Origin: Actinoallomurus purpureus
Lineage (GTDB): Bacteria; Actinomycetota; Actinomycetes; Streptosporangiales; Streptosporangiaceae
Direction of reading: 5' to 3'
Assembly: GCF_024055795.1 (NCBI RefSeq)
Contig: NZ_JAMXMY010000002.1
Coordinates: forward strand, 587,876 to 651,875
Length of the DNA stretch: 64,000 nucleotides
The position numbers were made by a program, and so were the translations under genes. The notes under the pieces are model-generated. The model worked only from the letters and a program-made list of their open reading frames with translations, made no database searches and had not been told where the DNA came from. How positions within the stretch are numbered: the stretch's first letter is position 1; the number at the start of each line of letters is the position of its first letter. Shown here piece by piece: positions 43,703 through 52,560 of this stretch.

Positions 43703-44107
43703 ATGAAGCATGTGGTTGTCGGTGCTGGGGTCGTCGGTCTCCTCAGCGGCGGGCTGGTCGTTGCGTCGGGGGGCTCCGCGATGGCGAAGTCCAATCTCAC
43801 GCTCAATGCCGCGCACAAAGTGATCCACGCGGGTCAGACCCTGCACTTCGCGGGGGTGGCCGGCGATGACGCCGGGCTCCGGAAGGCGCGGTTCTGCCTG
43901 CAGGTCCGGGATCCCGGGCGGCACTGGAAGCAGATCGGTACGTGCGTCAAGCCGTACCACGTCGACGGCTGGAGCGCGGACTTCCGGTTCGACACCCGGT
44001 TGCTCGCGCACGGCCGGTACGCCTTCCGCGCCGTGGGCGTCGGTCTGCGTCACCGGAACCACGAGATCTACGGGCCGTCTCCGTCGGTCCGCGTCACCGT
44101 GCGCTGA
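43703..44107 (+). CDS. Small secreted protein of unknown function
   Basis: This 134-residue protein has an N-terminal signal-like segment (MKHVVVGAGVVGLLSGGLVV, cleavage expected near SAMA). The mature roughly 105 residues look like a beta-sandwich with two cysteines (KARFCLQVRD and QIGTCVKPYH), probably a disulfide. The phrases HAGQTLHFAGVAGDD and GRYAFRAVGVG resemble immunoglobulin-like or actinobacterial exported adhesin-type domains. ATG 43703 is preferred; an ATG at 43682 is also in frame. It is convergent with the RDD gene. Confidence 0.72.
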   Translation: MKHVVVGAGVVGLLSGGLVVASGGSAMAKSNLTLNAAHKVIHAGQTLHFAGVAGDDAGLRKARFCLQVRDPGRHWKQIGTCVKPYHVDGWSADFRFDTRLLAHGRYAFRAVGVGLRHRNHEIYGPSPSVRVTVR

Positions 44108-44130
44108 AACATCGGCGGACCCGCCCGCGG

Positions 44131-45099
44131 TCAGCCCGTGGGCGGGAGGAAACGCGGCGGGTTCGTGGTGCCCGGAGCGCCGCCGAGCCACTCCGGTACG
44201 GGCATGGGGCCGCCGCCGTACGACGGCATTGACGGCGGGGGCCCGCCCATCGTGATGACGGCCGGACCTCCGTGCTGCCCCGGGCCGGGCGGGACGCTGA
44301 CCGTGAGCGGCATCCCGCGCCGGGCGATCGCGGCCCGCCGGGCGGCGCGCTCGGCCAGTCGGCGTTCCTCACGGTGCCGGCGCTCGGCGAGGACGGCCGA
44401 CAGGTAGATCTCCGGCCGGAACCCCGCCGGAGGCGGCGGGCTGATGTAGGTCAGGACCTCCTCGGTGAGCCGCTGCCCCATCTCGTCGCGGACGCGCGGA
44501 GCGAGCTCCCAGAAACGCGTGAGGTACTGCCGAGCCGCCAGGGCGAGGGTGTCCGGCAGGCGGGACAGCTCCAGGGACGCCGCCCAGGGGGCGAGCTGCG
44601 GTGGCATGATCGCCACGGGGCCGAACATGACGTTCACCGGCACCCGGTCCTGGATGACGATCGTGCCCGCGAAGATGTCGCCGAGGCGTTTCCCGCGCGG
44701 GCTCACCAGGGACGCGATGAGCGCCGGAGAGCCGAACAGTGTCCAGAACTCGATGAACCCGGCCAGCGCCCGCACCAGCGCCTGACGGAAGCGCTCCGGG
44801 CCGCCGTCGTCCGCGACCACGCGCAGGCCCAGGGCGAGCTTGCCGACTGTACGACCCCGGGTGAGCGTCTCGGTGATCGTCGGGTACCCGACCAGGACGC
44901 CCACGAGCATCAGGATCGCCAGGCCGATCGTGACCGCGGAGTCCGAGACGCTGGACGACAACCCCACGAAGATCATGCAGAAGTAGAGCACCATCAGCTG
45001 CAGCAGCACGTCGATGAACAGGGCCAGCGCGCGGCTGGCCAGCCGCGCGACCCGGATGTCGAGTGCTACGGCCTCACCGGTGACGAGTTCGACGGGCAC
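44131..45099 (-). CDS. RDD family membrane protein
   Basis: This 322-residue protein has an N-terminal RDD domain (residues about 10-150) with ARLASRALALFIDVLLQLMV (Arg and Asp of the RDD motif), TRGRTVGKLALGLRVV and LVSPRGKRLGDIFAGT. The C-terminal half is cytoplasmic: a helical, Arg/Glu-rich region then a Pro/Gly-rich tail. RDD proteins are proposed transporters or ion-linked membrane proteins. GTG 45097-45099 follows GGAAGGGGCCAGC. It is divergent from spoIIM, an arrangement usual in actinomycetes next to the MoxR-DUF58 operon. Confidence 0.93.
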   Translation of the reverse strand: MPVELVTGEAVALDIRVARLASRALALFIDVLLQLMVLYFCMIFVGLSSSVSDSAVTIGLAILMLVGVLVGYPTITETLTRGRTVGKLALGLRVVADDGGPERFRQALVRALAGFIEFWTLFGSPALIASLVSPRGKRLGDIFAGTIVIQDRVPVNVMFGPVAIMPPQLAPWAASLELSRLPDTLALAARQYLTRFWELAPRVRDEMGQRLTEEVLTYISPPPPAGFRPEIYLSAVLAERRHREERRLAERAARRAAIARRGMPLTVSVPPGPGQHGGPAVITMGGPPPSMPSYGGGPMPVPEWLGGAPGTTNPPRFLPPTG

Positions 45100-45180
45100 G
45101 CTGGCCCCTTCCGGTCGGACTTCAGTCGGGCGTATCGCTCAAAGCCTGGAGAACTCCAGTGAACGGTAGTCTGCCGGGTT

Positions 45181-46179
45181 GTGGACGTCGACGCCTTCGT
45201 GGCCGCGCACAACGCCGAATGGCGGCGCCTCGAGCAGCTCGTCAACCGTGGCACGCGCAAGCTGAGCGGCGAGGAGATCGACGAGCTGGTCGAGCTCTAT
45301 CAGCGGGCGGCCACCCACCTGTCGGTGGTGCGCTCCAGCTCCCCGGAGCCCGCGCTGGTCGGCCGGCTGTCCGGGCTCGTGGCGCGGGGCCGGGCGGCGG
45401 TGACCGGGGCGCAGGCCCCGATGTGGCGGGACGCCGCACGCTTCCTCACCGTGGCGTTCCCGGTGACGGCCTACCGGATGCGCTGGTGGTGGCTGGGATC
45501 GGCGGTGCTGTCGAACCTGGTCTCGCTGGTGCTGGCCATCTGGGTCGTGCACGATCCGCAGGTACAGACGTCGCTGCTGTCACCGGAGCAGATCAAGCAG
45601 CTCGTCGACCACGACTTCGCCAATTACTACACCGAGCACGCCGCCGGGGCGTTCGCGTTCCAGGTGTGGGTCAACAACGCCTGGGTCTCCGCGCAGGCGT
45701 TGATCTTCGGCATCCTGCTGGGCATCCCCACGATCCTCGTGCTCTGGGGCAACCAGCTGAACCTCGGCGTCTCCGCCGGGCTGATGTTCGCCCACGGCAA
45801 GGGGGCGATCTTCTTCGGCCTGATCCTGCCGCACGGCCTGCTGGAGCTGACGGCGGTGTACCTCGCGTCGGCGGCGGGCCTCCGGCTGGGCTGGACGATC
45901 ATCGATCCGGGCCCTCGCCGGAGGGGCCAGGCCCTGGCCGAGGAGGGCCGCGCGGCGATGAGCATCGCGATCGGCCTGATCGGCGTGCTGGCGGTCTCGG
46001 GCGCCATCGAGGGCTTCGTCACCGGTCACGTGCACGTCACCTGGCTGCGCATCGCCATCGGCGTCGTCGCCGAGACCGCCTTCATCGCGTACGTCGTCGT
46101 CTTCGGCCGCCGTGCCGCCAAGGAGGGCGAGACCGGCGACTCCGAGCTGGTCCCCGACGCCGCCCCGGTCGCCGCCTGA
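45181..46179 (+). CDS. Stage II sporulation protein M (SpoIIM) family protein
   Basis: This 332-residue membrane protein has a soluble N terminus (about 1-85) and about five helices. Family signatures include YYTEHAAGAFAFQVWVNNAW, GNQLNLGVSAGLMFAHGK and LILPHGLLELTAVYLASAAG. In Bacillus SpoIIM scaffolds peptidoglycan hydrolases during engulfment; actinobacterial members sit by default with RDD and MoxR-DUF58 genes and their role is not established. GTG 45181 has TAGTCT (45167-45172) 8 nt upstream and no RBS, so it is probably leaderless. Confidence 0.93.
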   Translation: MDVDAFVAAHNAEWRRLEQLVNRGTRKLSGEEIDELVELYQRAATHLSVVRSSSPEPALVGRLSGLVARGRAAVTGAQAPMWRDAARFLTVAFPVTAYRMRWWWLGSAVLSNLVSLVLAIWVVHDPQVQTSLLSPEQIKQLVDHDFANYYTEHAAGAFAFQVWVNNAWVSAQALIFGILLGIPTILVLWGNQLNLGVSAGLMFAHGKGAIFFGLILPHGLLELTAVYLASAAGLRLGWTIIDPGPRRRGQALAEEGRAAMSIAIGLIGVLAVSGAIEGFVTGHVHVTWLRIAIGVVAETAFIAYVVVFGRRAAKEGETGDSELVPDAAPVAA

Positions 46180-46240
46180 CCGATCCGGTCAGGAGCACCA
46201 CCGATGGCAGGGCGATGCTTCGGGAGTGTGGAGGCGTGGG

Positions 46241-47533
46241 TCAGAGGCGGCCGGCGGCCTTGAGGGAGAGGTACGCGTCGGCGAGGGCGGGGGCGATCTC
46301 GTCCGGGGGAGCGTCGACGACCTCGACGCCGTACTTGCGGAGCTCCGCGGTGACGCGACGGCGTTCGGCGCGGGCGCGCTCGGCGGCTGCGGCGTCATAG
46401 ACGGCTGCGGCGTCGCCGCGGGAGGTCGCCATCTCCGTGACCCGCGGGTCGCTCACCGCCGCGACCAGGACGAGGTGCTTGGCCGTCAGCTGGGGCAGCA
46501 GCGGCAGCAGGCCCTCTTCGATCGCGGTGGCGTTGAGATCCGTCAGGAGCACGACCAGGCAGCGCTGCCGGACGCGGGAGAGCAGCGCCGAGACCATGCC
46601 CGCCGCGTCGGACTCGATCAGCTCCGGCTCGAGCGGCGCCATGGCGCGCACCATCGCGGTCAGCAGCTCGGTGCGGGCGGCGCCCTCCACGCGGGTGCGG
46701 ACCCTCCGGTCGTAGGCCAGCAGGTCGACGCGGTCACCGGCCCGTGCGGCCAGCGCGCCGAGCAGCAGGGCGGCGTCCATCGAGCAGTCGAGGCGCGGGA
46801 TGTCGCCGACGCGCCCGGCGGCCGTCCGGCCGGTGTCGAGCACCAGGTAGATCCGCCGGTCCCGCTCGGGCCGCCAGGTGCGGACGACGACGTCGCTGCG
46901 GCGCGCGGTGGCCCGCCAGTCGATCGAGCGGACGTCGTCGCCGTCGACGTACTCCCGCAGCGAGTCGAACTCGGTGCCCTGGCCGCGGATCAGCGCGACG
47001 TGCTGGCCGGTGAGCTCGCGTAGCCGCGCCAGTTTCGCGGGCAGGTGGCGCCTGGACGGGAAGGCGGGCAGGACCCGCACCGTCCACGGCGCGGAGCGGT
47101 TCAGCTGGCGGGCCGCCAGGCCCAGCGGGCCGTACGACCGCACGGTGACCGTGACGGGCGCGCGGTCGCCGCGGCGGGTGGGGACGAGGCGGGTCTCGAC
47201 GTGGCGCCGCTCGCCGGGCGGGATCGTGACGGCCGCGCTGCGGGGGGAGGCGCCCGCGCTGGGCGACCAGGCGTCCCGGAGCCGGGCCCGGAGCCGACGG
47301 GGGCCCGGGTTCTCGACGATCAGGGAGACGGTGGCCTCCTCGCCGAGGCGGACGTTGGTGTCGCCGGAGCGGTGCAGGCGCAGCCGACGTACGTTGCCCG
47401 CCAGTGTGAGGTCGGCGGCGACGAGCGCGATCACCGTGCCGTCGACCGCGAGCAATGTCCACCAGCTCGGAACCAGCACGAGGACGACCGCGCCGAGGAC
47501 GGCCAGCAGTCCGGTGCGCCCGGTCAGCGCCAT
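46241..47533 (-). CDS. DUF58 domain protein
   Basis: This 430-residue protein has two N-terminal membrane helices (LLAVLGAVVLVLVPSWWTLL and the next), a beta-rich domain (about 55-155), and the DUF58 signature GTEFDSLREYVDGDDVRSIDWRATAR. The C-terminal roughly 220 residues form a vWA-like fold (RRIYLVLDTGRTAAGR, CLVVLLTDLNATA). DUF58 proteins work with MoxR AAA ATPases. ATG 47533 follows the MoxR stop by 18 bp. It is the last gene of the five-gene minus-strand operon. Confidence 0.93.
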   Translation of the reverse strand: MALTGRTGLLAVLGAVVLVLVPSWWTLLAVDGTVIALVAADLTLAGNVRRLRLHRSGDTNVRLGEEATVSLIVENPGPRRLRARLRDAWSPSAGASPRSAAVTIPPGERRHVETRLVPTRRGDRAPVTVTVRSYGPLGLAARQLNRSAPWTVRVLPAFPSRRHLPAKLARLRELTGQHVALIRGQGTEFDSLREYVDGDDVRSIDWRATARRSDVVVRTWRPERDRRIYLVLDTGRTAAGRVGDIPRLDCSMDAALLLGALAARAGDRVDLLAYDRRVRTRVEGAARTELLTAMVRAMAPLEPELIESDAAGMVSALLSRVRQRCLVVLLTDLNATAIEEGLLPLLPQLTAKHLVLVAAVSDPRVTEMATSRGDAAAVYDAAAAERARAERRRVTAELRKYGVEVVDAPPDEIAPALADAYLSLKAAGRL

Positions 47534-47551
47534 ACCCGACTCCTCACGCGC

Positions 47552-48529
47552 TCATCGGGGAGCGGGGACGGTGGTGAGGATGCCCTCGAGCACGCCGTCC
47601 GTCGTCGCGCCCTCCAGCTCCGCCTCGGGCCGCAGCTGCACGCGGTGGCGCAGAGTGGGCCGGGCGAGCGCCTTCACGTCGTCGGGCCGTACGTAGTCGC
47701 GTCCGGACAGCCAGGCCCACGCCCGGGACGTCGCCAGCAGCGCCGTGGCGCCACGCGGCGACACGCCCAGCTGCAGGGACGGCGACTGGCGGGTGGCCCG
47801 GCACAGGTCGACGATGTAGCCGCTGACCTTCGGGTCGACGTGGACCCGGCGTACGGCCTCGCGGCCCGCGGCCAGGTCGGCCGGGCCGGCGACCGGGGTC
47901 ACGCCGGCCGCGCCGAGGTCGCGCGGGTCGAAGCCGGACGCGTGGCGCTGCAGCACCATGATCTCGTCATCGCGAGAGGGGACCGGGACGTTCAGCTTGA
48001 CCAGGAACCGGTCGAGCTGGGCTTCCGGCAGCGGGTAGGTCCCCTCGTACTCGACCGGGTTCTGGGTGGCGCAGACGACGAACGGGTCGGGCAGCGGGCG
48101 GGGCTGGCCCTCCACCGACACCTGCCGCTCCTCCATCGACTCCAGCAGGGACGCCTGGGTCTTCGGCGGCGTCCGGTTGATCTCGTCGGCGAGCAGCAGG
48201 TTCGTGAAGACCGGGCCCTCCCGGTATTCGAACTCCGACGTGCGGTTGTCGTAGACGAGGGAGCCGGTGACGTCGCCCGGCATGAGGTCGGGGGTGAACT
48301 GCACGCGCTTGAAATCGAGCTTCAGCGCCTGCGCGAGGGTGCGGATCAGGAGCGTCTTGGCGACGCCCGGGACACCCTCCAGCAGGACGTGGCCCCGGCA
48401 CAGCAGGGCGATGACCAGGCCGGTCACGACGGAGTCCTGGCCGACGACCGCCTTGGCGACCTCCCCGCGCAGTGCCGTCAGCGCGGCACGGGCGTCCTCG
48501 CCCCCGATGTCCTGTGGAGTTTCCGTCAA
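47552..48529 (-). CDS. MoxR family AAA+ ATPase
   Basis: This 325-residue ATPase has Walker A (LEGVPGVAKTLLIRTLA), Walker B (NLLLADEINRTPPKTQASLLE), the sensor-1 segment FVVCATQNPVEYEGTYPLPEAQLDRF and a lid domain with SPRGATALLATSRAWA. MoxR proteins act as chaperones for partner vWA proteins. The only start that fits is TTG 48527-48529, which overlaps the DUF4350 stop by 4 bp (TTGA), so it depends on coupling with the upstream gene. It acts with the DUF58 protein encoded next. Confidence 0.94.
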   Translation of the reverse strand: MTETPQDIGGEDARAALTALRGEVAKAVVGQDSVVTGLVIALLCRGHVLLEGVPGVAKTLLIRTLAQALKLDFKRVQFTPDLMPGDVTGSLVYDNRTSEFEYREGPVFTNLLLADEINRTPPKTQASLLESMEERQVSVEGQPRPLPDPFVVCATQNPVEYEGTYPLPEAQLDRFLVKLNVPVPSRDDEIMVLQRHASGFDPRDLGAAGVTPVAGPADLAAGREAVRRVHVDPKVSGYIVDLCRATRQSPSLQLGVSPRGATALLATSRAWAWLSGRDYVRPDDVKALARPTLRHRVQLRPEAELEGATTDGVLEGILTTVPAPR

Positions 48530-49713
48530 GAGCTGCGAACCAACCTTTCCAGGTCGTCGAGGACGCCGACGAGCAAGACGAGCCCGGCGTCGTCCACTGG
48601 GGGAGGACCGTACAGGGCGGCGCCGATCTCCGCCTGCTCCCGCCCGGTGTGCGCCGCGATCGCCGCGACGATCTCGGCGGCCATCGCGGGGTCGGACGCC
48701 GCGGTTCGCGGCATGCCGAGCAGCCCGGTGAGACGCTCGAGCGCGCCGGCGCGCAGTGCCTCCGCCGCCCGGTCGGCGGCCCGCCGGGAGCGGTACAGCC
48801 GGGCGCGGCCCTCGACGGCCTCGGCGGAGCGCACGATGACCGGCAGCGGCTCGACCACGACCGGGCCGAGGCGCCGGGACCGCCACAGCGCCACCAGCGC
48901 GACGGCGATGACGATCTGCAGCACGGCGAGCTTGACCCCGAAGGGGACCAGCTCGCCGAACGACTTCTGCCCGCCGCTGCCCGGCGACGGCAGGTCCGGC
49001 ATGAGCCAGACGGCGTTCGGCCGGGCCTCGATCAGGTTCATGGCCAGGGCGGCGTTGCCGCGCTCGGCAAGGTGCTCGTTCGTCAGCGGTCGGGTCGCGC
49101 CGAGCACGGTGACCGTCGCGCCGTCCACGGGCAGCTGTACGAGGCCGGCTCCGCCGGTGGTGGGATAGCACTTCGTGGCCTGGCCGGGGGCGGTGTAGGT
49201 GGTCGCCTCGAGGAAGTCGGCGCTGCCGGCGTACGCCGCCGCGGGCAGGGTGCACCCGGGCTCGGGCGTGCTCCAGGCCGAGCCGGCCGCCTCGACGCCG
49301 GGGGCCAGGGCCTTGAGCGTCTCGCCGGACGGGGTGATGAGGAGCCGGTCGCCGGGGGCGCCGCGGAGGGCGGTCAGGTCGGCGGGCACCAGGCGCTCGG
49401 AGCGGACGACCACGAGGACGGCGTCGGGCTGGGCGCGCAGGCGCTCGGCGGCGGCGGACGCGCTGTGCACGACCGTCACGGGGGTGCCGTGCCGCCGGGT
49501 GATCTCCGCGAGTGCCCGGGAGCCCTGCTGACCGGGCGAGTCCGGGTCGAGGTACTCCGAGCCGGTGCGCGGGCGCATCAGGGCGAGGAGCACGCCCACG
49601 ACGGCCAGGGCGAGCAGCGCCACGAGGACGCCCCGGGACCGCTGCCAGCGGCGCCGCGCCACCTGTCCGGCGGTGGCCGCGTCGCCCGCGGGTGGGGCCT
49701 GCAGCGCCGTCAT
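48526..49713 (-). CDS. DUF4350 domain membrane protein
   Basis: This 395-residue protein has an N-terminal helix (GVLVALLALAVVGVLLALM), an extracellular domain (about 55-260) with YLDPDSPGQQGSRALAEI and DAVLVVVRSERLVPADL, a second helix (GVKLAVLQIVIAVALVALW) and a cytoplasmic tail with ERLVRSS at the end. The domain resembles the GATase-like DUF4350 fold found in MoxR operons. ATG 49711-49713 overlaps the DUF4129 stop by 4 bp (ATGA), and its own stop overlaps the MoxR start. Confidence 0.92.
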   Translation of the reverse strand: MTALQAPPAGDAATAGQVARRRWQRSRGVLVALLALAVVGVLLALMRPRTGSEYLDPDSPGQQGSRALAEITRRHGTPVTVVHSASAAAERLRAQPDAVLVVVRSERLVPADLTALRGAPGDRLLITPSGETLKALAPGVEAAGSAWSTPEPGCTLPAAAYAGSADFLEATTYTAPGQATKCYPTTGGAGLVQLPVDGATVTVLGATRPLTNEHLAERGNAALAMNLIEARPNAVWLMPDLPSPGSGGQKSFGELVPFGVKLAVLQIVIAVALVALWRSRRLGPVVVEPLPVIVRSAEAVEGRARLYRSRRAADRAAEALRAGALERLTGLLGMPRTAASDPAMAAEIVAAIAAHTGREQAEIGAALYGPPPVDDAGLVLLVGVLDDLERLVRSS

Positions 49714-50363
49714 GAGCGGCCTCCGAGCGGGACGGGGCGCGCGTCGCGCAGCCGGCCGTCGAGTTCGACGAGCCGCCGGTAGCCGTCCGCGTCGCCCTGG
49801 CGTCCGCCGTACCAGACGTCGTCGAACAGGCGTATGCCGGCGGCGAGGGCGTCGGCGTGGTCGGGCAGTGCCGTCCCCGCCTCGGTCGCCAGCTCGTCGG
49901 CGGTGCGGCCGGGCCGGGGCGGGACGATCGCCCGCTCCTCCAGGTCGCGCGCGATGGCGCGGAGGCGTTCGCGGATGGCCTCGGGCCACTCGCCGGCGGC
50001 GGCGTGGCGTTCGGCCGTGGCCCGGTGGTCCTCGGCGGTCGTGGTCGCGTGATCGAGCAGGGCCTTGGGCCCGGTGGCGTTGCGGCGCACGCTGCCGATC
50101 CGCCACCAGACGGCGGCGATCACCACGACGAGCAGGGCCAGTAGGAGGACGAGGCCGAGCCAGCCGCCGCCGGTGCCGCCTCCGGTGCCGGTCAGGCTGT
50201 GGTAAAGGGTGTTCAGCCAGTCGCCGATCTTGTTGAGGATGCGTTCGACGAACGAGGGCTCGTCCTGGTGGTAGACGGGCTTCTGGAGCTCGCGGCGGGC
50301 CAGCTCGCGCGCCGGGTCGCGGGCGATCGGCGGACCGCCTCCGTAGAGGATCACCGGCGTCAT
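49710..50363 (-). CDS. DUF4129 domain membrane protein
   Basis: This 217-residue protein has an amphipathic N-terminal part (ARRELQKPVYHQDEPSFVE), one membrane helix (WLGLVLLLALLVVVIAAVWW) and the cytoplasmic DUF4129 domain (EWPEAIRERLRAIARDLEER, TADELATEAGTALP, LFDDVWYGGRQGD). DUF4129 proteins belong to MoxR-DUF58 operons and sometimes to transglutaminase-like proteins; function is unknown. ATG 50361-50363 overlaps the upstream stop by 4 bp (ATGA); an ATG at 50372 would add three residues. Confidence 0.92.
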   Translation of the reverse strand: MTPVILYGGGPPIARDPARELARRELQKPVYHQDEPSFVERILNKIGDWLNTLYHSLTGTGGGTGGGWLGLVLLLALLVVVIAAVWWRIGSVRRNATGPKALLDHATTTAEDHRATAERHAAAGEWPEAIRERLRAIARDLEERAIVPPRPGRTADELATEAGTALPDHADALAAGIRLFDDVWYGGRQGDADGYRRLVELDGRLRDARPVPLGGRS

Positions 50364-51499
50364 CGGTGCCATCCCGGAGGCGGCGGCGCGGGTCTGACGA
50401 AGGTCTGGCGCGGCATGTGGGGCTGGGGCCCCGAGCCGGCCGCCGTGAGGGGACCGGGCAGCCAGGCGGCGAGCGGGTCGGCGGGCCGCTCCATCTGCAG
50501 CTCCAGATCGAAGGCCTCGCGCCGCATACGCCGGTCGGCGTACATCAGGGCGATCACCCCGGCGTTGAACGGGTTGACGAGCGTGCCGGCGATGATGCGC
50601 CCCACCCCGCCGACCGCGATGACGGCCACGAGCAGCCAGCCGTGCGGCTCCTTGTCGAAGGCCAGCATGATCTGCTGCGCGACCGCGAACGGCACCGGAA
50701 GCACCACGAACTCGACGAACAGCGTGATGACGAGCGCCAGGCTGAGCACACCCATCATCCGCCACCAGCGGCCGCGCACGATCTCCGCCGACCGGCGGAG
50801 CGCGGCGCGGACGCCCCGGCGCTCCAGCACGGCGATCGGGGTGGCGAGGGCGAACCAGACGTAGCCGACCACCATGAGCGCCACCGCCAGCGGGACGCCG
50901 AAGATGGCCGTGAGGGCCTGGACGCCCGCGGGAGCGTGGACGACGATCGCCGCGACGAGGGGGGCGAGGGGGAGCGCCACGGCGACCAGCACGATCGCGA
51001 GGACGGCCGCCGCGGCGCCGATGAGCCGGGCCCGGGACCCCCGCACGTCGCGGTGGACCTGCCCGAACGAGGTGGCGCGGCCCAGCAGCGTGCGGCCCAT
51101 GACCGGGGCGAGGAGCCCGCTGAGCAGGAGCACGACGTACGCGGTGAGGACCAGCCCGACGAGGGAGGTCGCGGACGCGAGCCCGAGGGTGCGGGTCAGG
51201 TCCACGGGAGTCCGGACGTCGGCGCGGATCCGCCCGCCGAGCGCGATGTACTGCACGGCCGTGACGGCCACCTGCACGATCGACGTGAGGATCGCCGAGA
51301 GGCCGAGCGTGGCGCGTGGGTTGCGGCGGACGTAGGTGATCGCTCCGTCGAGGAGCTCCGAGACGCCGAGCGGCCGCAGCGGGATCTCCGTCTCGAGCGT
51401 GTCGTCGGCGGCGGCGGCGGGCTCGGGCGGCGGAGTCTCGGGGCCGGCGCTTTCGGGCAGGGCGGAGCCCGGTGACGCCCAAGCTCCCGCGTCGGTCAT
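50360..51499 (-). CDS. Multi-pass membrane protein (glycerophosphodiesterase membrane-domain-like)
   Basis: This 379-residue protein has a Pro/Ala/Glu-rich cytoplasmic head (1-40), about six membrane helices and a Pro-rich tail ending PPPGWHR. Segments such as PLGVSELLDGAITYVRRNPR and VNPFNAGVIALMYADRRMRREAFDLEL match the membrane domain found alone or fused to glycerophosphodiester phosphodiesterases in actinobacteria; there is no catalytic domain here. ATG 51497-51499 follows GCGGGGAGTGTC. It is the first gene of the operon with DUF4129, DUF4350, MoxR and DUF58, and is divergent from mtrA. Confidence 0.9.
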   Translation of the reverse strand: MTDAGAWASPGSALPESAGPETPPPEPAAAADDTLETEIPLRPLGVSELLDGAITYVRRNPRATLGLSAILTSIVQVAVTAVQYIALGGRIRADVRTPVDLTRTLGLASATSLVGLVLTAYVVLLLSGLLAPVMGRTLLGRATSFGQVHRDVRGSRARLIGAAAAVLAIVLVAVALPLAPLVAAIVVHAPAGVQALTAIFGVPLAVALMVVGYVWFALATPIAVLERRGVRAALRRSAEIVRGRWWRMMGVLSLALVITLFVEFVVLPVPFAVAQQIMLAFDKEPHGWLLVAVIAVGGVGRIIAGTLVNPFNAGVIALMYADRRMRREAFDLELQMERPADPLAAWLPGPLTAAGSGPQPHMPRQTFVRPAPPPPGWHR

Positions 51500-51856
51500 G
51501 ACACTCCCCGCCCGCCCATCACCCGGTCAATCCTGCCATGCGGCGAGAGTACGGGTGATCGGTCGCCGGAGTCGGCGGATCCGGGGACTGCACGGCCTAA
51601 ATCGGGCAGACTGGGGGCGTGGACGGGGTACGGCATGCGATCCGCCGGGTGCCCGCAGCGCGATCCGGGAGAAGTCACCACAATCGCCGGACAACCTGCG
51701 GAGCCGCTCGGGAGTCCTGTCTACAATCCGGCCTTCGATGTGACCCGGGCGGCCGGTGACGGCCATCGTCACCGAGCGCCGGGTCATCGCGCAGGTAAAC
51801 GAAGGTAGCCTAGCCCCCCTGGGCGACCGCCTCCGATAACGCGACGATGAGGGCTC
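51500..51856. promoter_or_regulatory. Divergent intergenic region upstream of mtrA
   Basis: This 357-bp gap separates mtrA from the divergent membrane-protein operon and should hold both promoters. CGGTGACG (51754-51761) and CGTCACCG (51767-51774) form a perfect 8-bp hairpin. TAGCCT near 51805 is a possible -10 for mtrA. I found no clear pair of GTAACA-like MtrA half-sites. No coding frame with good signals is present. Confidence 0.45.
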
Positions 51857-52534
51857 ATGAAGGGACGCGTGCTGGTCGTCGATGACGACCTGGCTCTGGC
51901 CGAGATGCTCGGCATCGTGCTCCGCGGCGAGGGCTTCGAGCCGTCGTTCGTGCACGACGGTGACAAGGCGCTCGAGGCGTTCCGGGAGACCCGGCCCGAC
52001 CTCGTGCTGCTGGACCTGATGCTGCCCGGAATCGACGGGATCGACGTGTGTCGGCAGATCCGCGCCGAGTCCGGCGTGCCGATCGTGATGCTGACCGCCA
52101 AGAGCGACACGGTCGACGTCGTTCTCGGCCTCGAATCCGGCGCCGACGACTACATCGTCAAGCCGTTCAAGCCGAAGGAACTGGTGGCGCGGGTCCGCGC
52201 GCGGCTGCGCCGTACCGACGACCCGACGCCGGAGCTGCTTCAGATCGGCGACATCTCGATCGACGTGGCGGGCCACTCGGTGAAGCGGGCCGACCGGCAC
52301 ATCCCGCTGACGCCGCTGGAGTTCGACCTGCTCGTCGCCCTGGCTCGAAAGCCGCGCCAGGTCTTCACCCGTGAGGTGCTCCTCGAACAGGTGTGGGGCT
52401 ACCGCCACGCCGCCGACACGCGGCTGGTCAACGTCCACGTTCAGCGGCTGCGCGCCAAGATCGAGAAGGACCCCGAGCACCCGGAGATCGTCGTGACCGT
52501 ACGCGGCGTCGGGTACAAGGCGGGTCCGGCATAA
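51857..52534 (+). CDS. mtrA: Response regulator MtrA
   Basis: This 225-residue OmpR-family regulator has the acidic pocket VDDD, phosphoacceptor Asp53 (VLLDLMLPGIDG), the switch Thr in VMLTAKSD and Lys in DDYIVKPF. The winged-helix DNA-binding domain ends LVNVHVQRLRAKIEKDPEHP and VTVRGVGYKAG. MtrA controls cell-division and wall-hydrolase genes in actinobacteria. ATG 51857 follows GATGAGGGCTC. It leads mtrA-mtrB-lpqB, the conserved actinobacterial operon. Confidence 0.97.
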   Translation: MKGRVLVVDDDLALAEMLGIVLRGEGFEPSFVHDGDKALEAFRETRPDLVLLDLMLPGIDGIDVCRQIRAESGVPIVMLTAKSDTVDVVLGLESGADDYIVKPFKPKELVARVRARLRRTDDPTPELLQIGDISIDVAGHSVKRADRHIPLTPLEFDLLVALARKPRQVFTREVLLEQVWGYRHAADTRLVNVHVQRLRAKIEKDPEHPEIVVTVRGVGYKAGPA

Positions 52535-52560
52535 CGGCCCTTCGAGTCCGCGAGCAGTCG

